NCBI GenBank assembly: GCA_023053575.1
Contig: JAKZAP010000016.1
Coordinates: 9,420,046 to 9,484,045, forward strand
Origin: Branchinecta lynchi
Lineage: Eukaryota; Arthropoda; Branchiopoda; Anostraca; Branchinectidae
DNA length: 64,000 bases
Reading direction: 5' to 3'
Every line of letters begins with the position of its first letter. Position 1 is the first letter of the stretch. The translations under genes were made by a program, and so were the position numbers. This document shows positions 32,901 to 37,277 of the stretch, one piece after another. Under the pieces are notes generated by a model that did no database searches, had not been told where the DNA came from, and worked only from the letters and a program-made list of their open reading frames with translations.

Positions 32901-34823
32901 CCCCGTAAATATATCGAACAGTTCTGCCATCGAAAAAATACCGAACAATTCTAGTAAAATTTTGGGCCTCCGGCCCAAAATTTTACCGAATCTCAAAAAG
33001 GTGGGGGGGTGCTGCACCCCCCCCCCTTGCGACGCCCCTGACCTGATCCACTTGTCGAAATTATGCCATAACCATACATTGACGGAGAAGTTCAAAATTC
33101 AAGATACAACTGTTACCTTTTTGAATGTTTCATCGTCGCTATAAAAATCACTGACAAGAGAGCCCAACCAGCGCACGACCCTCTCCACTGCTTTCTGCCC
33201 AAAGCTGGTGTCTTTTTGTGTTTTATTTATTTTCTTTCATTTACTCCGCTTTTCGAAATGGCGGGTTACAAATAAATTACTTACTTACTTACAAGGGGTT
33301 AGACTTTCCTTTTGCCTAAGCGTAGCATATGACAGGCAAATAACAGTGAGGAAGGATTCTACTGGTCTCAACTCAAATCCCATCTACAAAAGCAATAATT
33401 GGGGTTACAAAATTGTGGATTAGACTGCATGGAAGGCAAGATGGGAAACAAAACTAGGCTTCCCAAGAAAGAAATAGTCAAATAGGCTAGGTTACAGTTT
33501 TCACGAAAGAGAATGCCCGAAAATAACATATCTAGGTTCCTTGACCTTTGGACGCTACGTCTGTTAAATGATTTCCGGGGCTCCCCCCCCCCCGAAGTCG
33601 GATGTGATTCGGAAAATTTATGTCGCATCTGGAGCAACCACCAAGTTTCTCCCGAATCGAAGTATGCCCGGTCCAGCTCCCCGCACCAAGGTCGTCTTCG
33701 GTCCGGACTTCAAAATCACACATCTGAGACCCATAATCTCTGTACCGTCCTAGTTTCATCCCAAGCCCTATATTCCTTTGCAACCAATGTTCCCAGAGTC
33801 CCCCTCGCCCCCGTGGTCGGATGCGATTCGGCCTTAAAAACGGAATATAGCTCTGCTCCTGTGAATCGGGTCAAAATTTTCCGTATTCCCCCTCCCTCCA
33901 CCGCAAAAAGAATGACTGGATGTAATCCGGGAAAACACGGTTTCGCTGAGCGTTCATAAGCATGTCAAGTGTCATCGTCTTAGCTTACGTGGAGTGGATA
34001 GTGGATGTACCCAAAAGTTAGACGGATAGATCGAAGAAGCGCCTGAAACTCCCGACACTAGTTTAACCGAAGAAAACGAAGAAACGTAATCCAAGCGTTT
34101 AACCTATTGAGCAACGACACTCTTCCTCAACTGTTCACATACGACGAATCAAGGAGAACCCGTGGGCTCAAGACGCCTGGAGAAGCCATTCTCAAAAACA
34201 AGAACCGGGAGTCATTTCTTCCGGAACCGAGTCATCTCCCTTCGGAACGATCTGTCAGAAGAGTCTGTTACATCCAACACCGTAGAAGCCTTCAAACAGT
34301 TCGTGGACACTGAATGGGAAACAAAACCCTGGAAGCTGTACTGGGATGCACCGGAATCCAGTACCAAGAACCAGATGATACCAATTATTAAAATCACCAG
34401 CCGTAGAAGCATCTCATCTTATAATGCTCCAAAGTGCAATTTAAGGTAATTTAAGCTAATTACGATCACTATATCGCACTTCAACCGAAGACTGTAAGTA
34501 CCATAACAACGCTGACGATTTGTGGTAGACAAAATTTGTTGAAAATGAATAAACAAATTCCAAGATACTAAGATCAGAGCAAACGCCAATAAATCAGCGG
34601 CACACCACCGATAACTTTCCGGCGGCGCACTGCCAAAAAGAAAATTCGGCGCGCGCGGCTTCGGGGTCTAGTGGGTAGCCTATCTGTTATGATTTTCTGA
34701 ATCTAATATGGGCTAACAAATTATGGTGGATTCACTTACCTTCTTTTCATTTGCAAATATCCAACTGAGCAAGACTGACCCATTTGCGACTGTTGACAGA
34801 TGACAGCAAAAGCTCCTTGGCAT
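2087..34823 (-). CDS. USP20/33: USP20/33-type deubiquitinase gene, 10 coding exons, 3' end outside window
   Basis: Gene-level entry. Ten exons (34740-34823, 31151-31267, 29213-29429, 23315-23568, 16428-16708, 15042-15247, 10289-10569, 5808-5929, 4510-4688, 2087-2279) join in one reading frame with GT-AG borders and matching phases, 1934 nt, 644 codons plus 2 nt. Order of domains: UBP zinc finger (residues about 6-85), USP Cys box with catalytic Cys at about residue 151, an acidic Ser/Glu-rich insert (about 255-380), zinc-binding CxxC pairs, His box (H605) and Asp (D622). This order, the split catalytic domain and the long insert are those of USP20/USP33 (pVHL-interacting deubiquitinases, cytosolic Cys proteases that remove ubiquitin from substrates). 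The usual C-terminal DUSP pair is not in the window. Introns range from about 0.9 kb to 6.6 kb and are loaded with repeats. Confidence 0.93.
2280..4509. other. USP intron 9
   Basis: Apart from the LINE-C end at 3366-3445 I see no recognisable element. ACGAGTACTAAAAAGAGGCA and GCCTCTTTTTAGT near 2380-2575 form an imperfect inverted pair around CGTGCCTC words. Confidence 0.4.
3366..3445 (-). mobile_element. 3' end fragment of LINE-C
   Basis: Minus-strand copy of the LINE-C 3' terminus: CTCTTCAGTTTTGAAGGATT followed by an AATAATAATA tail, in the intron after USP exon 9. Confidence 0.7.
4510..4688 (-). CDS. USP20/33: USP20/33 exon 9: [10 protein letters not shown] block
   Basis: 59 codons between a split Ser and a split Asp codon (phase 2 in, 1 out). 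With exon 8 it forms [13 protein letters not shown], the second CxxC of the zinc knuckle, then [15 protein letters not shown] (the IHLKRF box of USPs), [13 protein letters not shown] and [10 protein letters not shown]. All match the family in order. Acceptor TTTTTTAG, donor GTATGA. Confidence 0.95.
5040..5275 (+). mobile_element. LINE 3' UTR fragment (CATGGCCC type), copy 1
   Basis: Shares TTTGGTCGGGAGG, GGTTTCAAG, ACTGTGAATTATGT, TTGTTGATTTT and CGACATGGCCCACGGG with 7715-7915. Ends without a clear tail. Confidence 0.55.
5518..5754. mobile_element. Foldback element, GGCCCTTCTTGGCAAGGGTCCT family
   Basis: 237 bp. Arms CATATTTGACGGAGCAAAAC / GTTTTGCTCCGTCAAATATG plus TCGGCCCTTCTTGGCAAG / CTTGCCAAGAAGGGACGA; nearly perfect hairpin. 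53 bp left of USP exon 8. Confidence 0.8.
5808..5929 (-). CDS. USP20/33: USP20/33 exon 8: [16 protein letters not shown] block
   Basis: 40 codons plus 2 nt, phase 0 in and 2 out; acceptor TTTGCAG, donor GTAAATT. Reads [20 protein letters not shown] then [20 protein letters not shown]. The second part is the [26 protein letters not shown] motif of USP20/33. The first part is unusually Trp-rich and hydrophobic (five Trp in the first 17 residues). Too short for the six-frame list; found by reading the minus strand between exons 7 and 9. Confidence 0.93.
6040..6222 (+). repeat. GGGATCCC composite repeat, fragment
   Basis: TTCGCCGGACAAGTAGTTCC, GGCAGAAGTAAGGCAGGAAG and CATGCTGAATCCATATCTGA, i.e. 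the last unit and start of the right end region; truncated on both sides. Confidence 0.65.
6228..6640 (-). repeat. GGCACTTGC-ended repeat, minus copy with poly-G
   Basis: Begins CAAGTGCCATATAGCGATCG, then GTCTGTCTGTCTGTCGGTCT and blocks CTTCCCCGATCCGACCAT and GGATCGGATCCGATAACTG, related to 53055-54412 in complement. Contains a G-run at 6541-6566. Confidence 0.6.
7000..7295 (-). repeat. Fragment related to the interior of the 53-54 kb repeat
   Basis: Two diverged copies of a segment with TTTTTGCCTCAAGGGTTTTG and AGTGCGCATCTTCACC (near 7035 and 7218) match, in complement, 53140-53300. Confidence 0.5.
7715..7918 (+). mobile_element. LINE 3' UTR fragment (CATGGCCC type), copy 2
   Basis: Same sequence as 5040-5275, ending CCGCCATGGCCCTTGGGC and GGGAATAAATTCC. 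It sits inside the tandem part of the GGGATCCC repeat at 7300-9165 and breaks it. Confidence 0.6.
8590..8985 (+). mobile_element. LINE 3' end with (AATA)n tail
   Basis: Peptide fragments [12 protein letters not shown] then, after a frameshift, [20 protein letters not shown] resemble the C-terminal NxxFRxLxGLPxxxSASxMF block of many LINEs. The 3' UTR has GTGGCCCATGTTGGCCTCAT followed by AAATAAAATAAATAAATA. It appears to interrupt the repeat at 7300-9165. Confidence 0.72.
9178..9320. mobile_element. Fragment of the CAGAGCAAAA hAT family
   Basis: Shares CAGCGCCGGCGAAAGACTGA, TTGAGTTTCAGTAGAGAGG and ATTCGAGTCTGTGTCACTTT with the right half of 24479-24816. Ends missing. Confidence 0.6.
9325..9580 (+). 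mobile_element. LINE ORF2 C-terminal fragment
   Basis: Reads [16 protein letters not shown] then, with a frameshift, [20 protein letters not shown], the end of a CR1-type ORF2 (compare [20 protein letters not shown] in the element at 25523). 5'-truncated. Confidence 0.7.
9616..10272. repeat. 657-bp block shared with 36601-37277 (copy A)
   Basis: Begins AAAGCACAATGGACACTTCT and ends TTGAACTTTAAGT. By eye over 90 percent identical to copy B along its length. Its right end is 16 bp from USP exon 7 (10289), in the intron after that exon. Confidence 0.88.
10289..10569 (-). CDS. USP20/33: USP20/33 exon 7: [11 protein letters not shown] block
   Basis: 93 codons after a split Ser codon, phase 1 in and 0 out; acceptor TTTTAG at 10570, donor GTAAGC. 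Contains [33 protein letters not shown] and QDLSLPIPT, very close to the block after the insert in USP20/33. The QCLTC pair is one half of the USP zinc knuckle. Downstream of its donor only 16 intron bases separate the exon from a 657-bp block also present at 36601-37277. Confidence 0.95.
10880..11015. mobile_element. Foldback family, half copy
   Basis: GATTGACAGCCTGACGAGGA, CTTGCCAAGAAGGGCGAAAT and GCTGACGTATCCGTTGTAAA, the right arm only, ending ATTGTTTGAATAAAT. Confidence 0.7.
11050..11490. mobile_element. Foldback element, GGCCCTTCTTGGCAAGGGTCCT family
   Basis: Left arm with TCAGCTACATTTTATTAGAG and TCGGCCCTTCTTGGCAAGGG; right arm ACCCTTGCCAAGAAGGGCTG to CGTATCCGTTTTGCACTATC. The central part is longer than in 5518-5754. 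Confidence 0.75.
11491..11785 (+). repeat. GGGATCCC composite repeat, right-end copy
   Basis: AAACATGCAAGCCAAATCCA, AGGGGTCTGGCGAAGACCGG, GTCTGGATCAAGATAAA and TGGGATCCCATCGAAACC; only the right end. Confidence 0.7.
12421..14445 (+). mobile_element. LINE-A: decayed non-LTR retrotransposon, RT region
   Basis: Plus-strand LINE broken into several frames. Recognisable: [62 protein letters not shown], then [16 protein letters not shown] in another frame; the YADD motif reads YAED, so the active site is altered. The C-terminal part runs [20 protein letters not shown] to 14331. The 3' end CAAAATGGCGGGTCATAATT is followed by a TTAC/TTGC-type tail near 14430. Two further 3' copies occur at 31495 and 37278. 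The clade is not certain. Confidence 0.85.
15042..15247 (-). CDS. USP20/33: USP20/33 exon 6: Ser-rich insert
   Basis: 68 codons between a split Arg codon and a split Ser codon (phase 2 in, 1 out); acceptor CTTGTAG, donor GTGAGT. Sequence is low complexity with many Ser-Pro sites ([17 protein letters not shown]), so phosphorylation is plausible but not shown. No conserved domain is visible. It is placed in the gene because strand, order and both phases fit exons 5 and 7. The 256-bp hAT-like element at 15285-15540 lies 37 bp upstream of its acceptor side. Confidence 0.85.
15285..15540. mobile_element. hAT-like MITE, TSD CTTGGGTA/CTTGGGAA
   Basis: 256 bp from CAGGGGCGTCATGACTGGGG to GGCTAGTAACGCCTCTG. 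Flanked by CTTGGGTA (15277-15284) and CTTGGGAA (15541-15548), one mismatch. Interior: ACTAACTAAATAGTTAGT palindrome, three copies of TTTTCTGAAAATCAGTGGAA-like words, and poly-C/poly-A. Lies 37 bp upstream of USP exon 6. Confidence 0.85.
15765..16265 (+). repeat. GGCACTTGC-ended repeat, plus copy
   Basis: GAGCTGAAAGCTCATATAGC then ACTTGCAAGGGTAGC, and blocks ACCGAATCGGATCC and CAGTATCCGAATCAGGTCC with C-runs at 15984 and 16136. Truncated on the right. Confidence 0.6.
16267..16371. mobile_element. Minimal foldback (hairpin) of the same family
   Basis: Two arms of about 48 bp (TTCAAACAATGTTTACAACG, GATACGTCAGCTACGATTCT and complements) meet at CAGCTGCTG with almost no loop. It ends 57 bp from the 3' end of USP exon 5. 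Confidence 0.82.
16428..16708 (-). CDS. USP20/33: USP20/33 exon 5: QQHDSQEF box and start of acidic insert
   Basis: 93 codons plus 2 nt, phase 0 in and 2 out. Opens [20 protein letters not shown] then MDQLHEELK, the QQ-x-DxxEFL box that follows the Cys box in USP enzymes. From about the 35th codon it turns acidic and serine rich ([25 protein letters not shown]) and ends basic ([17 protein letters not shown]). This is the large insert that splits the catalytic domain in USP20/33 and is expected to be unstructured. Confidence 0.95.
17405..17520 (+). mobile_element. LINE 3' tail, (AATA)n
   Basis: TACTCCTCAATTCTGAGGGA followed by AATAAATGAATAAATAAATA, the form of a 5'-truncated LINE end. No protein part recognised. 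Confidence 0.5.
17743..17984. mobile_element. hAT-like MITE of the CAGxGGCGT family
   Basis: 242 bp from CAGAGGCGTAACTAGCC to CCCCGCACCTG; flanks GATATCCT and GATATGCC match at 6 of 8 bases. Interior repeats of GACTGTTCTTAAGAAAAATCG-like words as in 54551-54772. Confidence 0.7.
18101..18135. other. Perfect 14-bp hairpin GTTACTGACGTAAC
   Basis: GTTACTGACGTAAC, a 7-bp spacer, and GTTACGTCAGTAAC. The arms contain TGACGTAA, a CRE-like word, but no role is supported; it lies deep in USP intron 4. Confidence 0.6.
18316..18850. repeat. Tandem pair of CAGAGCAAAA-related segments
   Basis: TTGTTTCCTTGGTGTGTGCA, TGCAAAGCATG and GGCGCTACTC occur at about 18336-18495 and again about 345 bp on at 18678-18832. 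Related to the right part of 24479-24816; the second copy ends TGTTTGCTCTG. Confidence 0.65.
19640..20265 (-). repeat. GGGATCCC composite repeat, minus copy
   Basis: Three unit copies (CTTTTACTTTTAACA near 19770 and 19906; CAGCATGTCTTCTTACCC near 19857 and 19996), the conserved block CCCTTCGAGAGTTATCGTGC, ACGGACGGAGGGACGG, ending TTTTGGGATCCCA at 20262. Confidence 0.75.
20281..20860 (-). mobile_element. Minus-strand LINE RT fragment
   Basis: Minus reading gives [15 protein letters not shown] near 20760 (RT motif) and, further on, [20 protein letters not shown] near 20440 (the LGVxxxxxLxWxxHI block). Broken frames; no catalytic YxDD seen between. Confidence 0.7.
20900..21200 (-). mobile_element. 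Second minus-strand LINE RT fragment (YADD)
   Basis: Minus reading contains [19 protein letters not shown] around 21090-21140, the RT active site, then remnants of [14 protein letters not shown] near 20910-20960. Adjacent to but different in type from the 20281-20860 fragment. Confidence 0.75.
21300..21660 (+). mobile_element. LINE-like 3' tail with internal tandem duplication
   Basis: No protein recognised; the stretch ends ATTTATTAATAAACCCATTG like a LINE 3' UTR. A block GGTTTCTCCTGGGGTAAGTT continuing GCACGAAGGTAAAAAGGA occurs twice, at about 21368 and 21442. Confidence 0.4.
21661..22654. other. Part of USP intron 4 with no assigned content
   Basis: Includes repeated words ACTGTCAGAAATTTTAC, GTTGTAATCTGTGGGTTGTAA (21790-21890) and CpG-containing stretches with ACACGAAAATG (22090-22270), but no family or gene was identified. 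Confidence 0.35.
22655..23205. repeat. Degenerate tandem repeat, about 4 units of 110-145 bp
   Basis: ATTTAACCACGGC-like words start units near 22657, 22802, 22912 and 23050, each followed by ATTTTTGCGCGAAGCCCGGC-like sequence and TTTTTTAAACAA. Ends 110 bp before USP exon 4. Confidence 0.7.
23315..23568 (-). CDS. USP20/33: USP20/33 exon 4: catalytic Cys box
   Basis: 84 codons after a split Gly codon (phase 1 in, 0 out). Holds the USP Cys box [19 protein letters not shown]; the Cys is the nucleophile and falls at about residue 151 of the joined protein, close to its place in vertebrate USP20. It continues with CPQLTQYF, a [11 protein letters not shown] stretch and ends VLHAIKF, which runs straight into the PMFRG motif of exon 5 as in the family. 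Acceptor TTACAG, donor GTAAGT. Confidence 0.95.
23709..23952. mobile_element. AGTTGYACGAAAAAGT MITE, copy 1
   Basis: Ends AGTTGCACGAAAAAGT and ACTTTTTCGTACAACT. Interior has repeated AGTAGCATCCAGTCTTGCT (23800-23850). Confidence 0.65.
23995..24163. mobile_element. Palindromic CACTGTAAAAA MITE, copy 1
   Basis: Ends CACTGTAAAAAA and TTTTTTAAAGTG; arms share CTTGCAGTATTTCCTACTGG and GATAAGATTAATCCCA with their complements. Same family as 57757-57916. Confidence 0.72.
24479..24816. mobile_element. hAT-like MITE, CAGAGCAAAA family
   Basis: 338 bp with inverted ends CAGAGCAAAACAACACTAG and CTAGTTTTATTTTGCTCTG; flanks GATATCTG (24471-24478) and GATAACTG (24817-24824), one mismatch. Subterminal words CAGCGCTGG and ACTGACTGAGTTTCAGTAGG recur in 9178-9320 and 62900-63725. 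Confidence 0.82.
25250..25520 (-). mobile_element. Minus-strand LINE 3' end with (TATC)n tail
   Basis: On the minus strand: [20 protein letters not shown] to a stop, then a 3' UTR with CGCCATGATAGTTCGAGAAG, AATAAAAGCG and a TATCTGTCTATCTATC tail. It immediately precedes the plus-strand CR1-like element. Confidence 0.7.
25523..26947 (+). pseudogene. LINE endonuclease ORF, ended by premature TGA
   Basis: 474-codon ORF with the exonuclease-endonuclease-phosphatase fold motifs (GDFNFP with catalytic Asp/Asn, SDH at KSDHSC). It nicks target DNA for target-primed reverse transcription. The TGA after SYR continues in the same frame into [12 protein letters not shown], so it is a nonsense change rather than the real end. 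Confidence 0.88.
26948..27451 (+). pseudogene. LINE linker and RT N-terminus, same frame after TGA
   Basis: Contains [34 protein letters not shown] and [20 protein letters not shown], the standard block before RT motif 1. The frame is lost after VVTPCLK by loss of one base (or gain of two) near 27440; the next frame begins [15 protein letters not shown]. Confidence 0.85.
27514..28779 (+). pseudogene. LINE reverse transcriptase, active-site part
   Basis: Frame 1 from after the TAA at 27511 to the stop at 28779. Carries [27 protein letters not shown] (catalytic YxDD) and a thumb/C-terminal region ([34 protein letters not shown]). The catalytic residues are intact. Confidence 0.9.
28925..29110 (-). 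mobile_element. Minus-strand LINE C-terminal fragment
   Basis: Minus reading [18 protein letters not shown] then [20 protein letters not shown]: the IExIQKxAxRII...PYxELLxxxxLxSLExRRxxLC block after the RT domain. It directly abuts the tail of the CR1-like element. Confidence 0.75.
29213..29429 (-). CDS. USP20/33: USP20/33 exon 3: end of zinc finger and linker
   Basis: 72 codons plus 1 nt, phase 0 in and 1 out. Begins [20 protein letters not shown]; the H-x-L-x-x-N-L-x-T-x-x-V-W-C-Y-x-C stretch is the conserved last part of the UBP finger. A linker rich in Glu, Ser and Asp follows ([20 protein letters not shown]), of low complexity and probably disordered. The acceptor AG at 29430-29431 is preceded directly by the 3' fragment of a plus-strand LINE, so part of the polypyrimidine region may derive from transposon antisense sequence. 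Confidence 0.92.
29432..29728 (+). mobile_element. LINE 3' end abutting USP exon 3
   Basis: Reads [20 protein letters not shown] and [15 protein letters not shown] to a stop, then a 3' UTR with GCCATGGCCTCAGGCTTTTT and a (TTCTA)n tail ending near 29728. The plus-strand fragment begins within about 15 bp of the minus-strand acceptor of USP exon 3. Confidence 0.75.
29729..31150. other. USP intron 2
   Basis: Contains the GGGATCCC repeat at 29940-30590; 29729-29939 and 30600-31150 hold nothing I recognise. Confidence 0.4.
29940..30590 (+). repeat. GGGATCCC composite repeat, plus copy
   Basis: GGGATCCCAAAACGTAAGTG at 29947, conserved left block, then units with TCGCCGGACAAGTAGTTCGC and GTTGATTGAATGTTCGATG. 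Right end missing. Confidence 0.75.
31151..31267 (-). CDS. USP20/33: USP20/33 exon 2: core of UBP zinc finger
   Basis: 39 codons, phase 0 in and out, acceptor TTTTAG and donor GTAAGTGTGG. Contains [17 protein letters not shown] and DHSTTH: the CxxC, W-x-C-x4-C, GCGxS and DHxxxH pattern that binds zinc and the C-terminal tail of ubiquitin in UBP-type zinc fingers. Together with the next exon it makes a complete finger of the kind in USP20/33. Confidence 0.93.
31495..33296 (+). mobile_element. LINE-A 3' fragment split by a hAT-like insertion
   Basis: 31495-31641 and 33048-33296 are continuous with 14023-14445 of the first LINE-A copy (shared GTAAAGCTTTGGGAAA, CCTTCTATACTATTTCGTTC, CATAACCATACATTGACGGA, AAATGGCGGGTTACAAATAA). 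The tail is (TTAC)n. The 1398 bp between the halves, plus one TSD copy, is the element at 31642. Confidence 0.88.
31642..33039. mobile_element. hAT-like non-autonomous element, 8-bp TSD ACCTGATC
   Basis: 1398 bp with terminal inverted repeats CAGGGGCGTCGCAAG / CTTGCGACGCCCCTG and the perfect 8-bp duplication ACCTGATC at 31634-31641 and 33040-33047. CAGGGGCG termini with 8-bp TSDs are typical of the hAT superfamily. Inside are many degenerate repeats of TACCGAAT(C/A) phrases (ATTTTACCGAATC, ATTATACCGAA), and no transposase. It interrupts a LINE-A copy. Confidence 0.88.
33570..33950 (+). repeat. Fragment of the GGCACTTGC-ended repeat
   Basis: CGAAGTCGGATGTGATTCGG and GTGGTCGGATGCGATTCGG blocks with C-runs as in the 53-54 kb copy; ends missing. 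Confidence 0.5.
34100..34445 (+). mobile_element. LINE ORF2 C-terminal fragment
   Basis: Reads ESRRTRG in one frame and [18 protein letters not shown] with [20 protein letters not shown] in the next: the FFxxRVxxxWNxLPxxVVxAxxxxxFKxxLD end of non-LTR proteins. Lies about 300 bp downstream, on the opposite strand, of USP exon 1. Confidence 0.72.
34740..34823 (-). CDS. USP20/33: USP20/33 exon 1 (first coding exon)
   Basis: 28 codons from ATG (34823-34821) to donor GTAAGTG; phase 0 out, matching exon 2. The peptide starts [17 protein letters not shown] aligns with the CPHLDS zinc-ligand motif that opens the UBP zinc finger in USP20/33, with a C-x-H pair conserved. An in-frame TGA lies 15 nt before the ATG, so no longer in-frame N-terminus exists in this exon. 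The middle of the peptide ([13 protein letters not shown]) is poorly conserved, so the assignment rests on the C-x-H motif, the phase and position. 5' UTR exons were not identified. Confidence 0.72.
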
Positions 34824-35399
34824 CTTACTATTGGCAAATCACAAACCAAAATCCACTGGTATGGTTTATCTATCGCCTCAGCAGCCCATTTGGCAGAACC
34901 ACAGGTTAAAACCAGAGTTCATTATGCCTGAAAAATAAACCTGCTAAGACGTGGTCGAGTGTGAAGTATAGCATCCAGAAATCCAGTGAATGCCAAGCCC
35001 TTCCCACAAACTTTCTCTAAGAATTCTGGCTACTAACAATGGGACACGGGACGTTTTGTACTATAAGGGGGCAATGGCTGAAAAGATTGAGAGAGGATTC
35101 GAAAAATGTGGGTCAAATGCCTGCTGGCATATAAAATATATCAAAAACAGGGAAGGATATTGTCATCTTTAGCTTGGAGTCAAGAAAAAAATCCAAGCTA
35201 AATCCTGTCTAAAGACTAGGGTGGGGCATCAATGAATGACAAGCGCTTCCACACACTCCTTATTAAACAGTCCAGCTGCTAGTGATATGTCCTGGGTGTT
35301 CAACATTATAAGCATTATAAATGCTTGAAACGTCCAAGGGAAGATTAGAGAAAGTGCATAACCTTGTGCCCAACTCCAAGTCACAGCTGGCAGTACATT
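34824..35399. other. Start of intergenic region between divergent genes
   Basis: Expected to hold the USP 5' UTR or its splice sites; no promoter motif, CpG-rich stretch or convincing exon was seen. Confidence 0.35.
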
Positions 35400-35780
35400 T
35401 TCTTTGAGGACTCTACCACAAGGCCCTGATTCTTGGATACCCTATACCAAATACTGGGTAGGCTGTATATGGCCTTTAGCATAGCCTATGCCTAATGCTG
35501 GATACCCTATGCCAAACAGCAGATACCTGTTGGTACCTTAACCCTGGCCTATTTCTACTTAAATGAGTTCTGCTTAGTTGATTTCTGGCTTAATTCAATC
35601 ATCAATATTTGACTGGGTTAGAGTATCCAGGATTTGGCACAGGGACACATAGGGTATCGAAAAAGCAGGTATTTGAGGTGTCTGTGGTAGACTGGTTTCA
35701 AGCATGGTTTAAAAAAGGGCTTAGTGTAATAGACTGACCAGGCCACAGTTGTGGGTCAGGTTGCTTGATCTGAACTCAAT
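35400..35780. repeat. GGATACCCTATGCC repeat
   Basis: CTTGGATACCCTATACCAAA, GCTGGATACCCTATGCC and GGGTATCGAAAAAGCAGG; the same words flank the foldback at 55960-56680 and occur at 56985-57035. Confidence 0.5.
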
Positions 35781-35802
35781 GAGAATCATGTCCTAATTTA
35801 TG

Positions 35803-36600
35803 CCAAGAGTGCTTCTCATACAGTAGGCTGACTATAGGCTAGGCCTATTTTAGAAAAAGTTCTGCATTTAGACATTATCCGACACATTGCAGTACCATAC
35901 CAGACGTTGCAGTACAATATCAACGACACTGCAATTGCTACCAAACTCCTGTTATTAAACTAAAGGACCCCTCTTGCTTATTCTGCCTTTTATACCATCC
36001 CTAGCCTGTCCCTAGCTCCCTTTTGAAATTTTAGGCTTCTGATGGCTTGGCATAAGATTCAAATCTTCGTTGTCAAAATTTTGCACACCAAGAATGCTTC
36101 TAATACAGTAGGCTGACTGTAGGCTAGGCCTATTTTAGAAAAAGTTCCAGCTTTTAGACATTATCAGACAGATTGCAGTACCATGACAGACGCTGCAGTA
36201 CAATATCAATGACACTGCAATTGCTGCCAAACTCCTGTTCTTAAACTAAAGTCCCCCTCTTGCTTATTCTTTTATACCATCTCTACACTGTCCCTAGCTC
36301 CCTTTTGAAATTTTAGGCTTCTGATGGCTTGGCATAAGATTCAAATCTTCGTTGTCAAAATTTTGCACACCAAGAATGCTTCTCATACAGTAGGCTGACT
36401 GTAGGCTAGGCCTATTTTAGAAAAAATTCCAGCTTTTAGACATTATCAGACACATTGCAGTACCATGCCAGACGTTGCAGTACAACATCAATGACACTGC
36501 AATTGCTGCCAAACTCCTGTTCTTGAACTGAAGGACCCATCTTGCTTATTCTGCCTTTTACATCATCCCTAGCCTGTCCCTAGCTCCCTTTTGAAATTTT
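35803..36600. repeat. Direct triplication, about 283-bp units
   Basis: Three units start at 35803, 36088 and 36370 with CCAAGARTGCTTCT; shared AGGCTAGGCCTATTTTAGAA, ACACTGCAATTGCTGCCAAA, TGTCCCTAGCTCCCTTTTGA. Each of the first two ends with a 50-bp piece of LINE-A (TTCAAATCTTCGTTGTCAAA); the third is interrupted at 36600 by the block 36601-37277. Confidence 0.88.
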
Positions 36601-37277
36601 AAAGCACAATGGACACTTCTAATGCTTTATTTTGTATTAAATGCTTCACAAAGTAACATTTCCGACTTTAGAAGGCGCTACGAAAATCTGCCGTTTTCTT
36701 GTTATCTCTTGTCTTTACCTCTATGGCATTTTGGCGATCAAAATCTTAGGAGCTGGGATATTGTGGCAGGAAATTCAAAAACTCCCAGCAACGCTTGATA
36801 GAAAAGGATATATTTGAGATATCACCAACAAGTCAAGCCGCAGATGCAGTTTACCTGATTGTTCTAGTGTGTCATCAGAAGTTCCATGTTTTAAGTGACT
36901 ATTAAAAGTTTTCTTTGTGGAATAGTGTTGTGAAGCTTGTTTAACTTGCTTTATAAAATGTACCAGAATATGCAATAAGTTTATAAAAAATAACATAGCT
37001 ACAAAAATCATTCAAAAACAAATAGCATATAAAATCTGAATTAGACAAGCTGATTTAGCATAAAATAAAGATCTACGAAGTGTTATAAGAAACATCACGT
37101 TTATCTTTGTCCAAGCTAGTAAACTGAGCATGTACTGGCCCAAAATATCACGCTTTGAAATATCACAGAGAGGAAACTGCTGAAAAAGCTGCTGAGCTAG
37201 AGGGTAAGCATTGTTCCTAGGTTGTTAGAGAGTGGGATTAGGGTACTGTAGTTTGATGTGCCCATTGAACTTTAAGT
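36601..37277. repeat. 677-bp block shared with 9616-10272 (copy B)
   Basis: Same orientation as copy A. It splits the third unit of the 35803-36600 triplication exactly: the unit breaks off at TTTTGAAATTTT and resumes with CTTATGGCTTGGCATGAGAT after 37277, so B was inserted. Confidence 0.88.
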
